A stretch of DNA of 64,000 nt, taken from Zestomonas carbonaria (GTDB lineage Bacteria > Pseudomonadota > Gammaproteobacteria > Pseudomonadales > Pseudomonadaceae). Positions 20,268 to 29,269 of this stretch are shown in pieces (the first letter of the stretch is position 1; every line of letters starts with the position of its first letter). The notes under the pieces were generated by a model. That model saw only the letters and a program-made list of their open reading frames with translations. It did not search any database and was not told the origin of the DNA. The DNA lies in the NCBI RefSeq assembly GCF_904061905.1, contig NZ_CAJFCI010000012.1, positions 114,385 to 178,384 on the forward strand. Reading direction: 5' to 3'. A program made the translations under genes and the position numbers.

Positions 20268-21710
20268 GTGAAGATGATCCCTGTCATCGTGTGTGGTGGT
20301 TGTGGCAGTCGCCTATGGCCGGTTTCACGCGTCGCTCATCCCAAACCATTCATGGAGCTGCCGGGTGGCGGCGATCTGATTCAGAAGACTTTCGCGCGCG
20401 CCCTGGGTCTCGCGGGCGTCGACGAGGTGCTGACGGTCACCAATCGCGAACTGTACTTCAAGACCGTCGACGAATACCGCCAGGTGAGCGCTTCGGGGTG
20501 CCGGCTGGGTTTCATTCTCGAGCCTTTCGGGCGCAACACCGCGCCGGCGATTGCCGCGGCCGCTCTCCATATCGCCGCGACGCATGGCAGCGATGCCGTC
20601 ATGCTGGTGCTGCCGGCGGACCATCTCATCGAGGACGTCGAAGCGTTCGCGTCGGCCGTGGAGCAGGCCCGGCAGTTGGCCGAGCAGGGCTGGCTGGTCA
20701 CCTTCGGCATTCAGCCCGAGCGCCCCGAAACGGGCTATGGCTACATCCAGATCGACCGTTCGGCCAATCTCGGACTGGGCTACAAGGTCCAGCGCTTCGT
20801 CGAGAAACCGGACAGCGGATCGGCGCAGGACTACGTGGCTTCGGGAAACTACCTGTGGAACTCGGGGATGTTCTGCTTCGAGGTCGGCATGCTGATCGAC
20901 GAACTGAAGCGTTGCGCGCCCGACGTGCTGCAGTCCGTGGAGGCCTGCATGCAGGCCGGCAGCCCGATGGACGGCAATGGGCGGCACAGCCTCGAACTGG
21001 CGGCGGAAACCTTCGCCAGGGTTCCGGACATTTCGATCGACTACGCGCTGATGGAGCGCTCGGACAAGGTCGCGACCATTCCCTGCAGCATCGGCTGGAA
21101 GGACATCGGCTCATGGTCCGCGATGAGCAGTCTCGTCGCCGCCGATGCCAATGGCAACCGGCTGGCGGGGGAGGTGCTGGTGCACGAGTCCGCCAACAAC
21201 TACGTGCAGAGTGCCCATCGCCTGACGGCGCTGGTGGGTGTGGACGATCTGATCGTCGTCGATACGCCGGATGCCGTGCTGGTGGCGCACAAGGACCGTG
21301 TGCAGGACGTCAAGCACATCGTCAGCGAGTTGAAGAGCAAGGGGCACCAGGCCCACCTGATGCACCGCACGGTGCATCGTCCATGGGGCTCCTACACCAC
21401 GCTGGAGGAGGGGCAGCGTTTCAAGATCAAGCGCCTGGTGGTAAAGCCCAAGGCGTCGTTGTCCCTGCAGATGCATCATCACCGCAGCGAGCACTGGACA
21501 GTGGTGAGCGGCATGGCGCGGGTCATCAACGGAACGCGTGACATCATGCTCGACACCAACGAGTCCACCTTCATTTCCGCAGGGCACAAGCATCGCCTGG
21601 AGAACCCCGGCGTGATCGACCTGGTATTGATCGAAGTGCAGAGCGGCGACTATCTCGGCGAGGACGACATCGTGCGTTTCGACGATGCCTACGGTCGCGC
21701 GGGCGCGTGA
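20268..21710 (+). CDS. manC: Mannose-1-phosphate guanylyltransferase / mannose-6-phosphate isomerase
   Basis: A bifunctional type-II phosphomannose isomerase / GDP-mannose pyrophosphorylase of 480 residues (AlgA, WbpW and PslB family), making GDP-mannose for the polysaccharide cluster that follows. The nucleotidyltransferase signature CGGCGSRLWPVSR is at the N-terminus, with FVEKP in the middle; the cupin isomerase domain holds RPWGSY and QMHHHRSEHW. The GTG at 20268 sits 9 nt after GGAG; the ATG two codons later is the alternative. No phosphomannomutase or GDP-mannose-modifying gene is in the window, so AlgC/ManB must come from elsewhere. Which paralogue it corresponds to is uncertain. Confidence 0.9.
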   Translation: MKMIPVIVCGGCGSRLWPVSRVAHPKPFMELPGGGDLIQKTFARALGLAGVDEVLTVTNRELYFKTVDEYRQVSASGCRLGFILEPFGRNTAPAIAAAALHIAATHGSDAVMLVLPADHLIEDVEAFASAVEQARQLAEQGWLVTFGIQPERPETGYGYIQIDRSANLGLGYKVQRFVEKPDSGSAQDYVASGNYLWNSGMFCFEVGMLIDELKRCAPDVLQSVEACMQAGSPMDGNGRHSLELAAETFARVPDISIDYALMERSDKVATIPCSIGWKDIGSWSAMSSLVAADANGNRLAGEVLVHESANNYVQSAHRLTALVGVDDLIVVDTPDAVLVAHKDRVQDVKHIVSELKSKGHQAHLMHRTVHRPWGSYTTLEEGQRFKIKRLVVKPKASLSLQMHHHRSEHWTVVSGMARVINGTRDIMLDTNESTFISAGHKHRLENPGVIDLVLIEVQSGDYLGEDDIVRFDDAYGRAGA

Positions 21711-21806
21711 GCGGCGGCGCGTCGATGCGCGAGTCCAACTTATAAGAATGGTGTCATCGGGTTGTGCCAATACCGACTGATTGGCGCGACTCGTTCGGGG
21801 GTCAGC

Positions 21807-22601
21807 ATGTTTCCGATGTTGCGTAGCCTGTGGGAATACCGCGGCTTTGTCCTGTCGTCCATCCGCAACGAGTTCATCGCGCGTTTTGCCCGCAGCCGCC
21901 TGGGCGGGCTGTGGATGATCATCCATCCGCTGGCGCAGGTGGCCATCTATGCGCTGGTCCTCTCCAGCGTACTGGCGGCCAAGCTGCCCGGCATCGACAA
22001 CAAGTACGCCTACGCCCTGTACCTGATGGCCGGCATGCTGGCCTGGAGCCTGTTCGCGGAGATCATCGGCCGCTGCCTGACGCTGTTCATCGAGCAGGGC
22101 GGCCTGATGAAGAAGATGCGTTTCCCACGCATCACCCTGCCGGTGATCGTGGTGGGCTCCAGCCTGCTCAACTACCTGTTGCTGTTCGTCGCCCTGCTGA
22201 CGGTATTCGCCCTGCTCGGGCATGCGCCCAGCTTGTCGTTGTTCTGGCTGGTTCCGCTCACTTTCGCCGTCATCGCTCTGGCGGTCGGCATCGGCCTGGT
22301 GCTGGGGGTGCTGAACGTCTTCGTGCGGGATGTCGGCCAGGTCGTTCCCATCGTTTTGCAGGCGTGGTTCTGGTTCACCCCGATCGTCTATCCCGTGGGC
22401 ATCATCCCCGATTACCTGCGCGGCACCATCGCCGCCAACCCCATGTATCCCATCGTCGACGCCTACCACGAGATCCTCGTGTACGGGAACGCTCCGGACC
22501 TGCGGCAGGTGGCGGTGACCACCGGCGTGGCGCTTGCCCTGATGTTGCTCGGGCTGTTCATGTTCCGCCGGGCGGTCCCGGAAATGGTGGACTCGCTATG
22601 A
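21807..22601 (+). CDS. wzm: Polysaccharide ABC exporter permease Wzm
   Basis: A 264-residue ABC-2-type membrane protein with about six hydrophobic segments. The N-terminal amphipathic stretch IRNEFIARFARSRLGGLW and the following WMIIHPL are typical of Wzm/TagG permeases. With Wzt it moves undecaprenyl-linked O-polysaccharide or capsule across the inner membrane. The ATG at 21807 was chosen because conserved sequence begins there; the ribosome-binding site (GGGGTCAGC) is weak. It overlaps wzt by 4 bp. Confidence 0.93.
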   Translation: MFPMLRSLWEYRGFVLSSIRNEFIARFARSRLGGLWMIIHPLAQVAIYALVLSSVLAAKLPGIDNKYAYALYLMAGMLAWSLFAEIIGRCLTLFIEQGGLMKKMRFPRITLPVIVVGSSLLNYLLLFVALLTVFALLGHAPSLSLFWLVPLTFAVIALAVGIGLVLGVLNVFVRDVGQVVPIVLQAWFWFTPIVYPVGIIPDYLRGTIAANPMYPIVDAYHEILVYGNAPDLRQVAVTTGVALALMLLGLFMFRRAVPEMVDSL

Positions 22602-23818
22602 GCCTGCTGAGCGTCGAGAACCTGGGCAAGGCCTACCGGGCCTACCGCTCCGAATGGTTGCGCATAGCGCGCTGGTTCTACCTGCCGGCCCGGCCCACGG
22701 AAGAGCACTGGGTGCTCAGGCACGTCAGCTTCTCCATCGAGCCCGGCGAGGCCATCGGTATCGTCGGCCAGAATGGCGCCGGCAAATCCACCCTGCTCAA
22801 GATGGTTACCGGCACCTTGCAGCCCTCCGAAGGCCGTGTGCGGGTCAACGGCCGCATCGCCGCGATCCTCGAACTGGGCATGGGCTTCAACCCCGAGCTG
22901 ACCGGTCGCCAGAACGTCCGGCACGCGGCCGGGCTGATGGGCTTCGGCGCCGAGCAGATAAGCCGGGCCATGGATGACATCGAGGCGTTCGCGGAGATTG
23001 GCGAATACTTCGACCAGCCGGTACGCATCTATTCCAGCGGCATGCAGATGCGCGTCGCCTTCTCCGTGGCCACCGCCTTCCGGCCGGACGTGCTCGTCGT
23101 CGACGAAGCGCTGTCGGTGGGCGACAGCTATTTCCAGCACAAGAGCTTCGAGCGCATTCGCCAGTTCCGGAAGCAGGGCACGACGCTGCTCATCGTGTCC
23201 CACGATCGCGGGCCCATCCAGTCGCTGTGCAACCGGGCGATCCTCCTGGAGAAGGGGAGGATCATCAAGGACGGATGCCCGGAGGAGGTGATGGATTTCT
23301 ACAACGCCATCATCGCGGAAAAGGAGAACAGCACCATCGAAGTGAGAAAGCTGGATAACGGGAAGGCCCAGGTGGTTTCAGGGACGGGGGAAGCGACGGT
23401 GGGCGACATCGCCATAATCGATCGGTCGGGACGCCGCATAGAGCACGTCGACGTGGGGCAGATGGTGACCCTGCGGATCGAAGTGAATGTTCACTCCTAC
23501 ATAGAGAGGCTGGTGTTGGGATACGGGATCAAGGACCGGTTGGGACAGGTGATGTACGGGACCAATACCTACCTGAAGAAACAGACGCTCTCGAACGTGG
23601 CGGCCGGATCGAGGCTCATCTACGAAATCGATTTCCCCATGAACCTGGGGCCGGGCAGTTATTCGTTGCAGACGGCCTTGTGCAGCTCCGATAGTCATCT
23701 GGTCAACAACTACGAATGGCGTGACCTTGCGCTGGTCTTCAATGTCGTGAACATCGGCAAGGAGCATTTCGCGGGGTGCGCCTGGATCGATCCCGTGATC
23801 AGGGTGGCCGGAGCATGA
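22598..23818 (+). CDS. wzt: Polysaccharide ABC exporter ATPase Wzt with carbohydrate-binding domain
   Basis: A 406-residue protein. Residues 1-245 are the ATPase, with Walker A GQNGAGKST, signature YSSGMQMRV and Walker B VLVVDEALS. Residues 255-406 form the extra C-terminal beta-sandwich domain of Wzt proteins that bind the capped non-reducing end of the glycan. In E. coli O8/O9a that domain only accepts chains bearing the methyl or phosphomethyl cap, so its presence predicts that this polymer is also capped. A capping candidate, the FkbM domain, is encoded by the next gene, whose start overlaps by 4 bp. Confidence 0.93.
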   Translation: MSLLSVENLGKAYRAYRSEWLRIARWFYLPARPTEEHWVLRHVSFSIEPGEAIGIVGQNGAGKSTLLKMVTGTLQPSEGRVRVNGRIAAILELGMGFNPELTGRQNVRHAAGLMGFGAEQISRAMDDIEAFAEIGEYFDQPVRIYSSGMQMRVAFSVATAFRPDVLVVDEALSVGDSYFQHKSFERIRQFRKQGTTLLIVSHDRGPIQSLCNRAILLEKGRIIKDGCPEEVMDFYNAIIAEKENSTIEVRKLDNGKAQVVSGTGEATVGDIAIIDRSGRRIEHVDVGQMVTLRIEVNVHSYIERLVLGYGIKDRLGQVMYGTNTYLKKQTLSNVAAGSRLIYEIDFPMNLGPGSYSLQTALCSSDSHLVNNYEWRDLALVFNVVNIGKEHFAGCAWIDPVIRVAGA

Positions 23819-26800
23819 GTTTTGTGTCGCATGCGCAGAACTTCGAGGACGTCATGCTGTGGCGGGCCCTCAAGGACGTGGAGCACGGGTTCTATATCGA
23901 TATCGGTGCCCAGGACCCGGTAGTGGATTCGGTAAGCCTGGCGTTCTATGAACATGGCTGGCGTGGCGTGCATGTCGAACCGACCCGGCAATATTCGGAG
24001 AAGCTCAGGGAGCGGCGACCCGACGAGGTCGTCGAGCAGGTCGCCATCGGCAATGCACGGGGGCTTCTGGGGTTCTACGAGTTCAGGGACACCGGGCTTT
24101 CCACCGCCGACCCCGAACTGGCCGAACGTCACATGACGGCGGGCTTTGCCGCCACCCGGACGGAAGTGCCGGTCGTGACGCTCGATGAGGTGCTGGAGAA
24201 GCATGGGGAAAGAGCCATCCACTGGTTGAAGATCGATGTGGAAGGCTGGGAGCAAAGCGTACTCGAGAGCTGGCATTCGTCATCGGTACGTCCCTGGGTT
24301 CTGGTCATCGAAAGTACCTTGCCCGGCACGCAGGTGCAGACCCACTTTCAATGGGAGCCCCTGGTTCTGGCCAAGGGCTACAGGTTCGTTCATTTCGACG
24401 GGCTGAACCGGTTCTACCTGCATGAAGACAGGCTGGAGTTGCAGGCTGCGTTCGACTGCCCGCCGAATGTCTTCGATGGTTTTCTGTTGAGCGGCACGGC
24501 CTCCCAGTCATTCTGCAAGCTGCTGGAAGAAAGGCAGTGGCAAGCAGAGGAAAGGGTGAGGGAGCAGGATGCCCTCATCCAGCGGGCGGAGGATCTCCGG
24601 CACGCAGCCGAACAGGCCCTTCAGGAAAGAATGGCTCTCCAGGCGCAGGCCGAAGCGAAGCAGGCGGCCGCGGAGTCGATGAGCGAGATGCAGCAGCTCC
24701 GTGCCGGGGAGCTGGAAAGCCAGTTGCAGCAAGTACGGCATCAGTTGGATGAGTCGTGGGCCAATATGCACCTCTGGTACCAGCAATCGGTAGCCCATGA
24801 GGCCCAGGCCCGGCAGCTCCAGTTGCAACTGAACGAGTCCCTGTCCGATGCGCACAATTGGCAGCAGCAGTCGGTAGCCCACGAAGCCCAGGCCCGGCAG
24901 CTCCAGCAGCAACTGAACGAATCCCTGTCCAACGCTCATCACTGGCACCTGCAGGCGAACGCCCAGGAGGTGCGCGTCAACGCGTTGCTCGGCAGCACGT
25001 CCTGGCGCATCACCTGGCCGCTGCGCATTGCGATGGAGGGGCTGCGTGGGCTCGTGCGCTTGCCCTGGCGAATGTTCAAGGCTCTGCTTCGCCCCGTGGC
25101 TCTCCTGGCGATGCGCGCGGTGCTCAGGCGCCCGGGGTTGCGGCAGCGACTGGCAGGCTGCCTGCGCCGCTGCCCACGGGTGTTCCAGCATCTGCGCCGG
25201 TTCGCCATGTACCGTGGCTTGCTGAGGGAAGTGGAGGCGCGACCACCGAAGCCTCCCGCGGCGGAATCGGCCGGGGTGGCGGCCCGCATCCGGAGCCGGG
25301 GAGGCGAGCCGGACCATGCCGGAACGCAGGAAGTCGTGCTTCGCACGACGAGCCAGCAGGGCGCTGAGATGGACTCGTTGCGTATCGTGATCGATATGCA
25401 GGGAGCCCAGGGCGGGAACGGCATGCGGGGTATCGGGCGCTATTCGCTCGCCTTGGCCCTGGCCATCGTCAGGAATCGCGGTGGGTATGAAGTGTTCCTC
25501 GTGCTCAACGGCCGCTTTCCCGAGACTATCGAGCCGATCCGCGCCACCTTCCGGAATCTGCTGCCCCGGGATCGCATCCATGTCTGGAATGCGCCCGGTC
25601 CGGTCAGCCACGTCGATCCGGACAACACCTGGCGCCGCCAGTCCGCCGAGCTGGTGCGGGAAGCCTTCATCGCCAGTCTCGATCCCTCGATCGTCCTCGT
25701 GACCAGCCTGTTCGAAGGCATGGGGGACGATGCGGTGACCAGTATCGGCAGCCTGAGCCGGACGGTCCCGACCGCCGCCATGCTGTATGACCTGATCCCG
25801 CTGATCAATCGAAGCCCTTACCTAGATGATCCCAGGGTGGCGCAGTGGTACGAGGACAAGCTCGATCACCTGCGCCGCGCCGACCTGCTGCTGGCCATTT
25901 CGGAGTCGTCGCGGCAGGAGGGGATCGACCGGCTCGACATGCCCGTCGAGCGCATTTCCACCATCTCCACGGCGGCGGATGCCCAGTTCCGCATACGGCC
26001 GGTCGGAGAGGACCGGCGTGGCGAACTGCGGCAGCGTTACGGCCTCGAACGGCCTTATGCGATGTACACGGGCGGTATCGACCACCGCAAGAACATCGAA
26101 GGGCTGATCCGCGCCTATGCGCTTCTGCCCGCCAGGCTGCGGCAGCGGCACCAACTGGCGATCGTCTGCTCCATCCGGCCGGAGGATCGCGCGCGCCTGG
26201 AGGCGCTCGCGAGCGAACAGGGGTTGGCGAAGGGGGAGCTGGTGCTGACCGGCTATGTGCCCGAGGAGGATCTGGTCGACCTCTATAACCTGTGCAAGGT
26301 CTTCGTTTTCCCGTCCAGGCACGAGGGCTTCGGGCTGCCCGCGCTCGAAGCCATGGCCTGCGGCCGGGCGGTCATCGGCTCGAACACCTCCAGCCTGCCG
26401 GAGGTTATCGGCTGCGAAAAGGCACTGTTCGATCCGTTCGACGACGCGTCCATCGCCGATCGGCTGCGGCGGGTGCTGAGCGACAGCAAGTTCAGGCGGG
26501 CGCTGAAGCATCATGCGCAGAAGCAGGCCGGCAAGTTCTCGTGGGACAGGACCGCCCGGCTGGCCATCGCGGCGATGGAGAAAACCGTCGCCCAGGCGGC
26601 CGTCCATGCGCCCCATCGGTCACTGCGCCGTCCACGCCTGGCCTACGTTTCCCCTATGCCGCCCGAGCGCAGCGGCATCAGCGACTACAGCGCCGCGCTG
26701 ATTCCGGAGCTTGCGCGTCACTACGAGATCGAGGTCGTCGTGGTCCAGGAGACGGTTGCCGCGCCCTGGATCACCGCCAACTGCCCGATTCGCACGGTGG

Positions 26801-29106
26801 CGTGGTTCCGTGAGCATGCCGCCCGGTTCGACCGGGTGCTGTACCACTTCGGCAATTCGGCGTTTCACCAGCACATGTTCGCCCTGTTGGAGGAGGTGCC
26901 CGGCGTGGTGGTCCTGCACGACTTCTTCCTTTCCGGCATCGTCGCCCACATGGAGTGCCAGGGCGCCGCGCGAGGTGTGTGGGTCGAGGCGCTCTACAGG
27001 GGGCATGGCTACACGGCGGTGCGGCAGCGCTTCCAGGCCGTGGACACGGCGGAGGTCGTCTGGAAGTACCCCTGCAACCATGCGGTGTTGCGCAACGCGC
27101 AGGGCGTCATCGTCCATTCGGAAAACTCCCGGCGGCTGGCGCGGCAGTGGTATGGCGCACAGGCCGCCAGGAACTGGGCGCACATTCCGCTGCTGCGTAT
27201 TCCCGATCCGTGGGATGGGCATGGCCGGGAAAATGCGCGTGCTGTCCTGGGGCTGAGGGACGGCGACTTCGTCGTCTGCAGTTTCGGCATGCTGGGTCCG
27301 AGCAAGCTCAACCACCGGCTACTCGATGCCTGGCTGGCTTCGCCCCTGGCGGCCGATGTGCGGTGCCTGCTGGTTTTCGTGGGGGAGAGCGTCGAGGAGT
27401 ACTACGGGCAGAAGATGCTCGGCATGATCGCCGGCAGCGCTGGCGCGGAACGTATCCGCATAACCGGCTGGACGGATGCCGAGGTTTTCGAGCAGTACCT
27501 GGCGGCAGCGGACATCGGCGTGCAGTTGCGCACGCTGTCACGCGGCGAGACTTCTGCGGCGGTTCTCGACTGCATGAATCACGGGCTGGCCACCATCGTC
27601 AACGCGAATGGCTGCATGGCCGACCTCGAGGACGACAGCGTCTGGAAGTTGCCGGACGAATTCACGGACGAACAACTCTCCGAGGCCCTCACCGTCCTGT
27701 GGCGGGACCCGGCCCGGCGGCGCGGCCTGGGCAGTCGCGCCCGTGAGATCGTGCGGACCCGGCACGCTCCAGGCGAATGCGCGGAGCAGTACTTCACGGC
27801 TATCGAAGGCTTCCATCGTGCGGCCGCCACGGCGGTTCCCGCATTGGTCGGGAAGATCGCGCAACTCGACTCGGCCCCGACCGATGACGGCGAGTGGGCA
27901 GCGCTGGCGAGCGCGATAGGCGGCTCCATCACGCCGCCGTTGGCACAGCGGCAGCTCCTCGTCGACATTTCCGAGTTGGTTCAGCGCGATGCCAGAAGCG
28001 GTATCCAGCGCGTGGTGCGCAGCATCCTGCTGGAATGGTTGCTGAATCCGCCGCCGGGATACCGGGTCGAGCCGGTGTATGCGACGGCGGGCCAGCCCGG
28101 CTACCGTTATGCGCGGCGTTTCACGCTCGGCTTCCTGGGTTGCCCGGAGACCACCCTGGTGGATGAACCCATCTCGTACCGCGCAGGCGATGTGTTCGTC
28201 GGGCTGGACCTCCAGCCCGAGGTCGTGCTCGCGCAGGACGATCTCTACCAGCGCATGCGGCGGCAGGGCGTCAGCGTCCAGTTCGTGGTGTACGACCTGC
28301 TCATCCTGCAATTCCCGCATTGTTTTCCCGAAGGCAGTGCCCGTGTGTTCGAAGGTTGGTTGAATGTGGTTGCCCGGTCCGATGGCGCGCTGTGCATCTC
28401 CAGGGCGGTGGCGGACGACCTGTCGGCCTGGCTGGAGCGGCACGGGGCAGAGCGTGGGCATCCCTTCAGGCTGGACTGGTTCCACCTGGGCGCGGATGTG
28501 GATCAGTCGGCCCCTACGACCGGATTGCCCGATGATTCGGCTTCCGTCCTGGCCGGCTTGCGCGCGCGTCCCAGCTTCCTGATGGTCGGCACCGTCGAGC
28601 CCCGCAAGGGATATGCGCAAGCGCTGGAAGCGTTCGAGCGGCTTTGGTCGGCCGGACTGGAGGTCAACCTGGTGATCGTGGGCAAGCAGGGCTGGATGGT
28701 CGATGAGCTGGCCGCCAGGCTGCGCAGCCACCCCGGGCAGGGCCGGCGTCTGTTCTGGCTGGAAGGCATCAGCGACGAGTACCTGGAACAGGTCTACGCT
28801 ACCAGCACCTGCCTTGTCGCCGCCTCCCATGGCGAAGGCTTCGGCCTGCCGCTGCTGGAGGCGGCCCAGCATGGACTGCCGGTCATCGCCCGCGATATCC
28901 CGGTGTTCCGCGAAGTGGCCGGTGAGCGTGCCCATTATTTCGCCGGCATGGCCGCCGAGGACCTGGCCCGCGCGGTGACTGGCTGGCTGGAGCTGTACAG
29001 GGTCGGCCGGCATCCCGCATCCGGCGATATTCCATGGCTGACCTGGAAAGAGAGCGCGGAACGGCTCGAGGAGATTTTGCTGAAGGACGAGTGGTCCGCG
29101 CAGTAG
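23815..29106 (+). CDS. Giant FkbM methyltransferase / coiled-coil / triple GT4 glycosyltransferase
   Basis: A 1763-residue cytoplasmic or membrane-associated protein. Residues 1-220 form a FkbM-type SAM methyltransferase (YIDIGAQDPV near residue 24, LKIDVEGWE at 138-146). Residues 235-395 are a Gln/Glu/Ala-rich coiled coil that includes two near-identical 28-residue repeats. A basic amphipathic segment (STSWRITWPLR onward) may bind membrane. Three GT4 (GT-B) domains follow: about 519-920 (HEGFGLPALE), 938-1340 (RGETSAAVLD, where the second Glu of E-x7-E is replaced) and 1378-1763 (GEGFGLPLLE). The ATG at 23815 overlaps the wzt stop. It resembles WbdD and WbdA of mannan O-antigen systems joined in one chain; function in chain extension and capping is inferred. 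Confidence 0.88.
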   Translation: MSFVSHAQNFEDVMLWRALKDVEHGFYIDIGAQDPVVDSVSLAFYEHGWRGVHVEPTRQYSEKLRERRPDEVVEQVAIGNARGLLGFYEFRDTGLSTADPELAERHMTAGFAATRTEVPVVTLDEVLEKHGERAIHWLKIDVEGWEQSVLESWHSSSVRPWVLVIESTLPGTQVQTHFQWEPLVLAKGYRFVHFDGLNRFYLHEDRLELQAAFDCPPNVFDGFLLSGTASQSFCKLLEERQWQAEERVREQDALIQRAEDLRHAAEQALQERMALQAQAEAKQAAAESMSEMQQLRAGELESQLQQVRHQLDESWANMHLWYQQSVAHEAQARQLQLQLNESLSDAHNWQQQSVAHEAQARQLQQQLNESLSNAHHWHLQANAQEVRVNALLGSTSWRITWPLRIAMEGLRGLVRLPWRMFKALLRPVALLAMRAVLRRPGLRQRLAGCLRRCPRVFQHLRRFAMYRGLLREVEARPPKPPAAESAGVAARIRSRGGEPDHAGTQEVVLRTTSQQGAEMDSLRIVIDMQGAQGGNGMRGIGRYSLALALAIVRNRGGYEVFLVLNGRFPETIEPIRATFRNLLPRDRIHVWNAPGPVSHVDPDNTWRRQSAELVREAFIASLDPSIVLVTSLFEGMGDDAVTSIGSLSRTVPTAAMLYDLIPLINRSPYLDDPRVAQWYEDKLDHLRRADLLLAISESSRQEGIDRLDMPVERISTISTAADAQFRIRPVGEDRRGELRQRYGLERPYAMYTGGIDHRKNIEGLIRAYALLPARLRQRHQLAIVCSIRPEDRARLEALASEQGLAKGELVLTGYVPEEDLVDLYNLCKVFVFPSRHEGFGLPALEAMACGRAVIGSNTSSLPEVIGCEKALFDPFDDASIADRLRRVLSDSKFRRALKHHAQKQAGKFSWDRTARLAIAAMEKTVAQAAVHAPHRSLRRPRLAYVSPMPPERSGISDYSAALIPELARHYEIEVVVVQETVAAPWITANCPIRTVAWFREHAARFDRVLYHFGNSAFHQHMFALLEEVPGVVVLHDFFLSGIVAHMECQGAARGVWVEALYRGHGYTAVRQRFQAVDTAEVVWKYPCNHAVLRNAQGVIVHSENSRRLARQWYGAQAARNWAHIPLLRIPDPWDGHGRENARAVLGLRDGDFVVCSFGMLGPSKLNHRLLDAWLASPLAADVRCLLVFVGESVEEYYGQKMLGMIAGSAGAERIRITGWTDAEVFEQYLAAADIGVQLRTLSRGETSAAVLDCMNHGLATIVNANGCMADLEDDSVWKLPDEFTDEQLSEALTVLWRDPARRRGLGSRAREIVRTRHAPGECAEQYFTAIEGFHRAAATAVPALVGKIAQLDSAPTDDGEWAALASAIGGSITPPLAQRQLLVDISELVQRDARSGIQRVVRSILLEWLLNPPPGYRVEPVYATAGQPGYRYARRFTLGFLGCPETTLVDEPISYRAGDVFVGLDLQPEVVLAQDDLYQRMRRQGVSVQFVVYDLLILQFPHCFPEGSARVFEGWLNVVARSDGALCISRAVADDLSAWLERHGAERGHPFRLDWFHLGADVDQSAPTTGLPDDSASVLAGLRARPSFLMVGTVEPRKGYAQALEAFERLWSAGLEVNLVIVGKQGWMVDELAARLRSHPGQGRRLFWLEGISDEYLEQVYATSTCLVAASHGEGFGLPLLEAAQHGLPVIARDIPVFREVAGERAHYFAGMAAEDLARAVTGWLELYRVGRHPASGDIPWLTWKESAERLEEILLKDEWSAQ

Positions 29107-29269
29107 CCTCCTGCGTACCGAAATACTCGGGTAGGGTGCGCCGCGAGTAGAGGGGCGGTGTCGGATATCCAGGGCGCACGACGCATTCTATTTGAGGCCG
29201 TTCAGGGTTCGCACGACTAGACTCAACCGGCACCAGCAAATCCAACACCCTTTCATGCCGGGGTGGACG

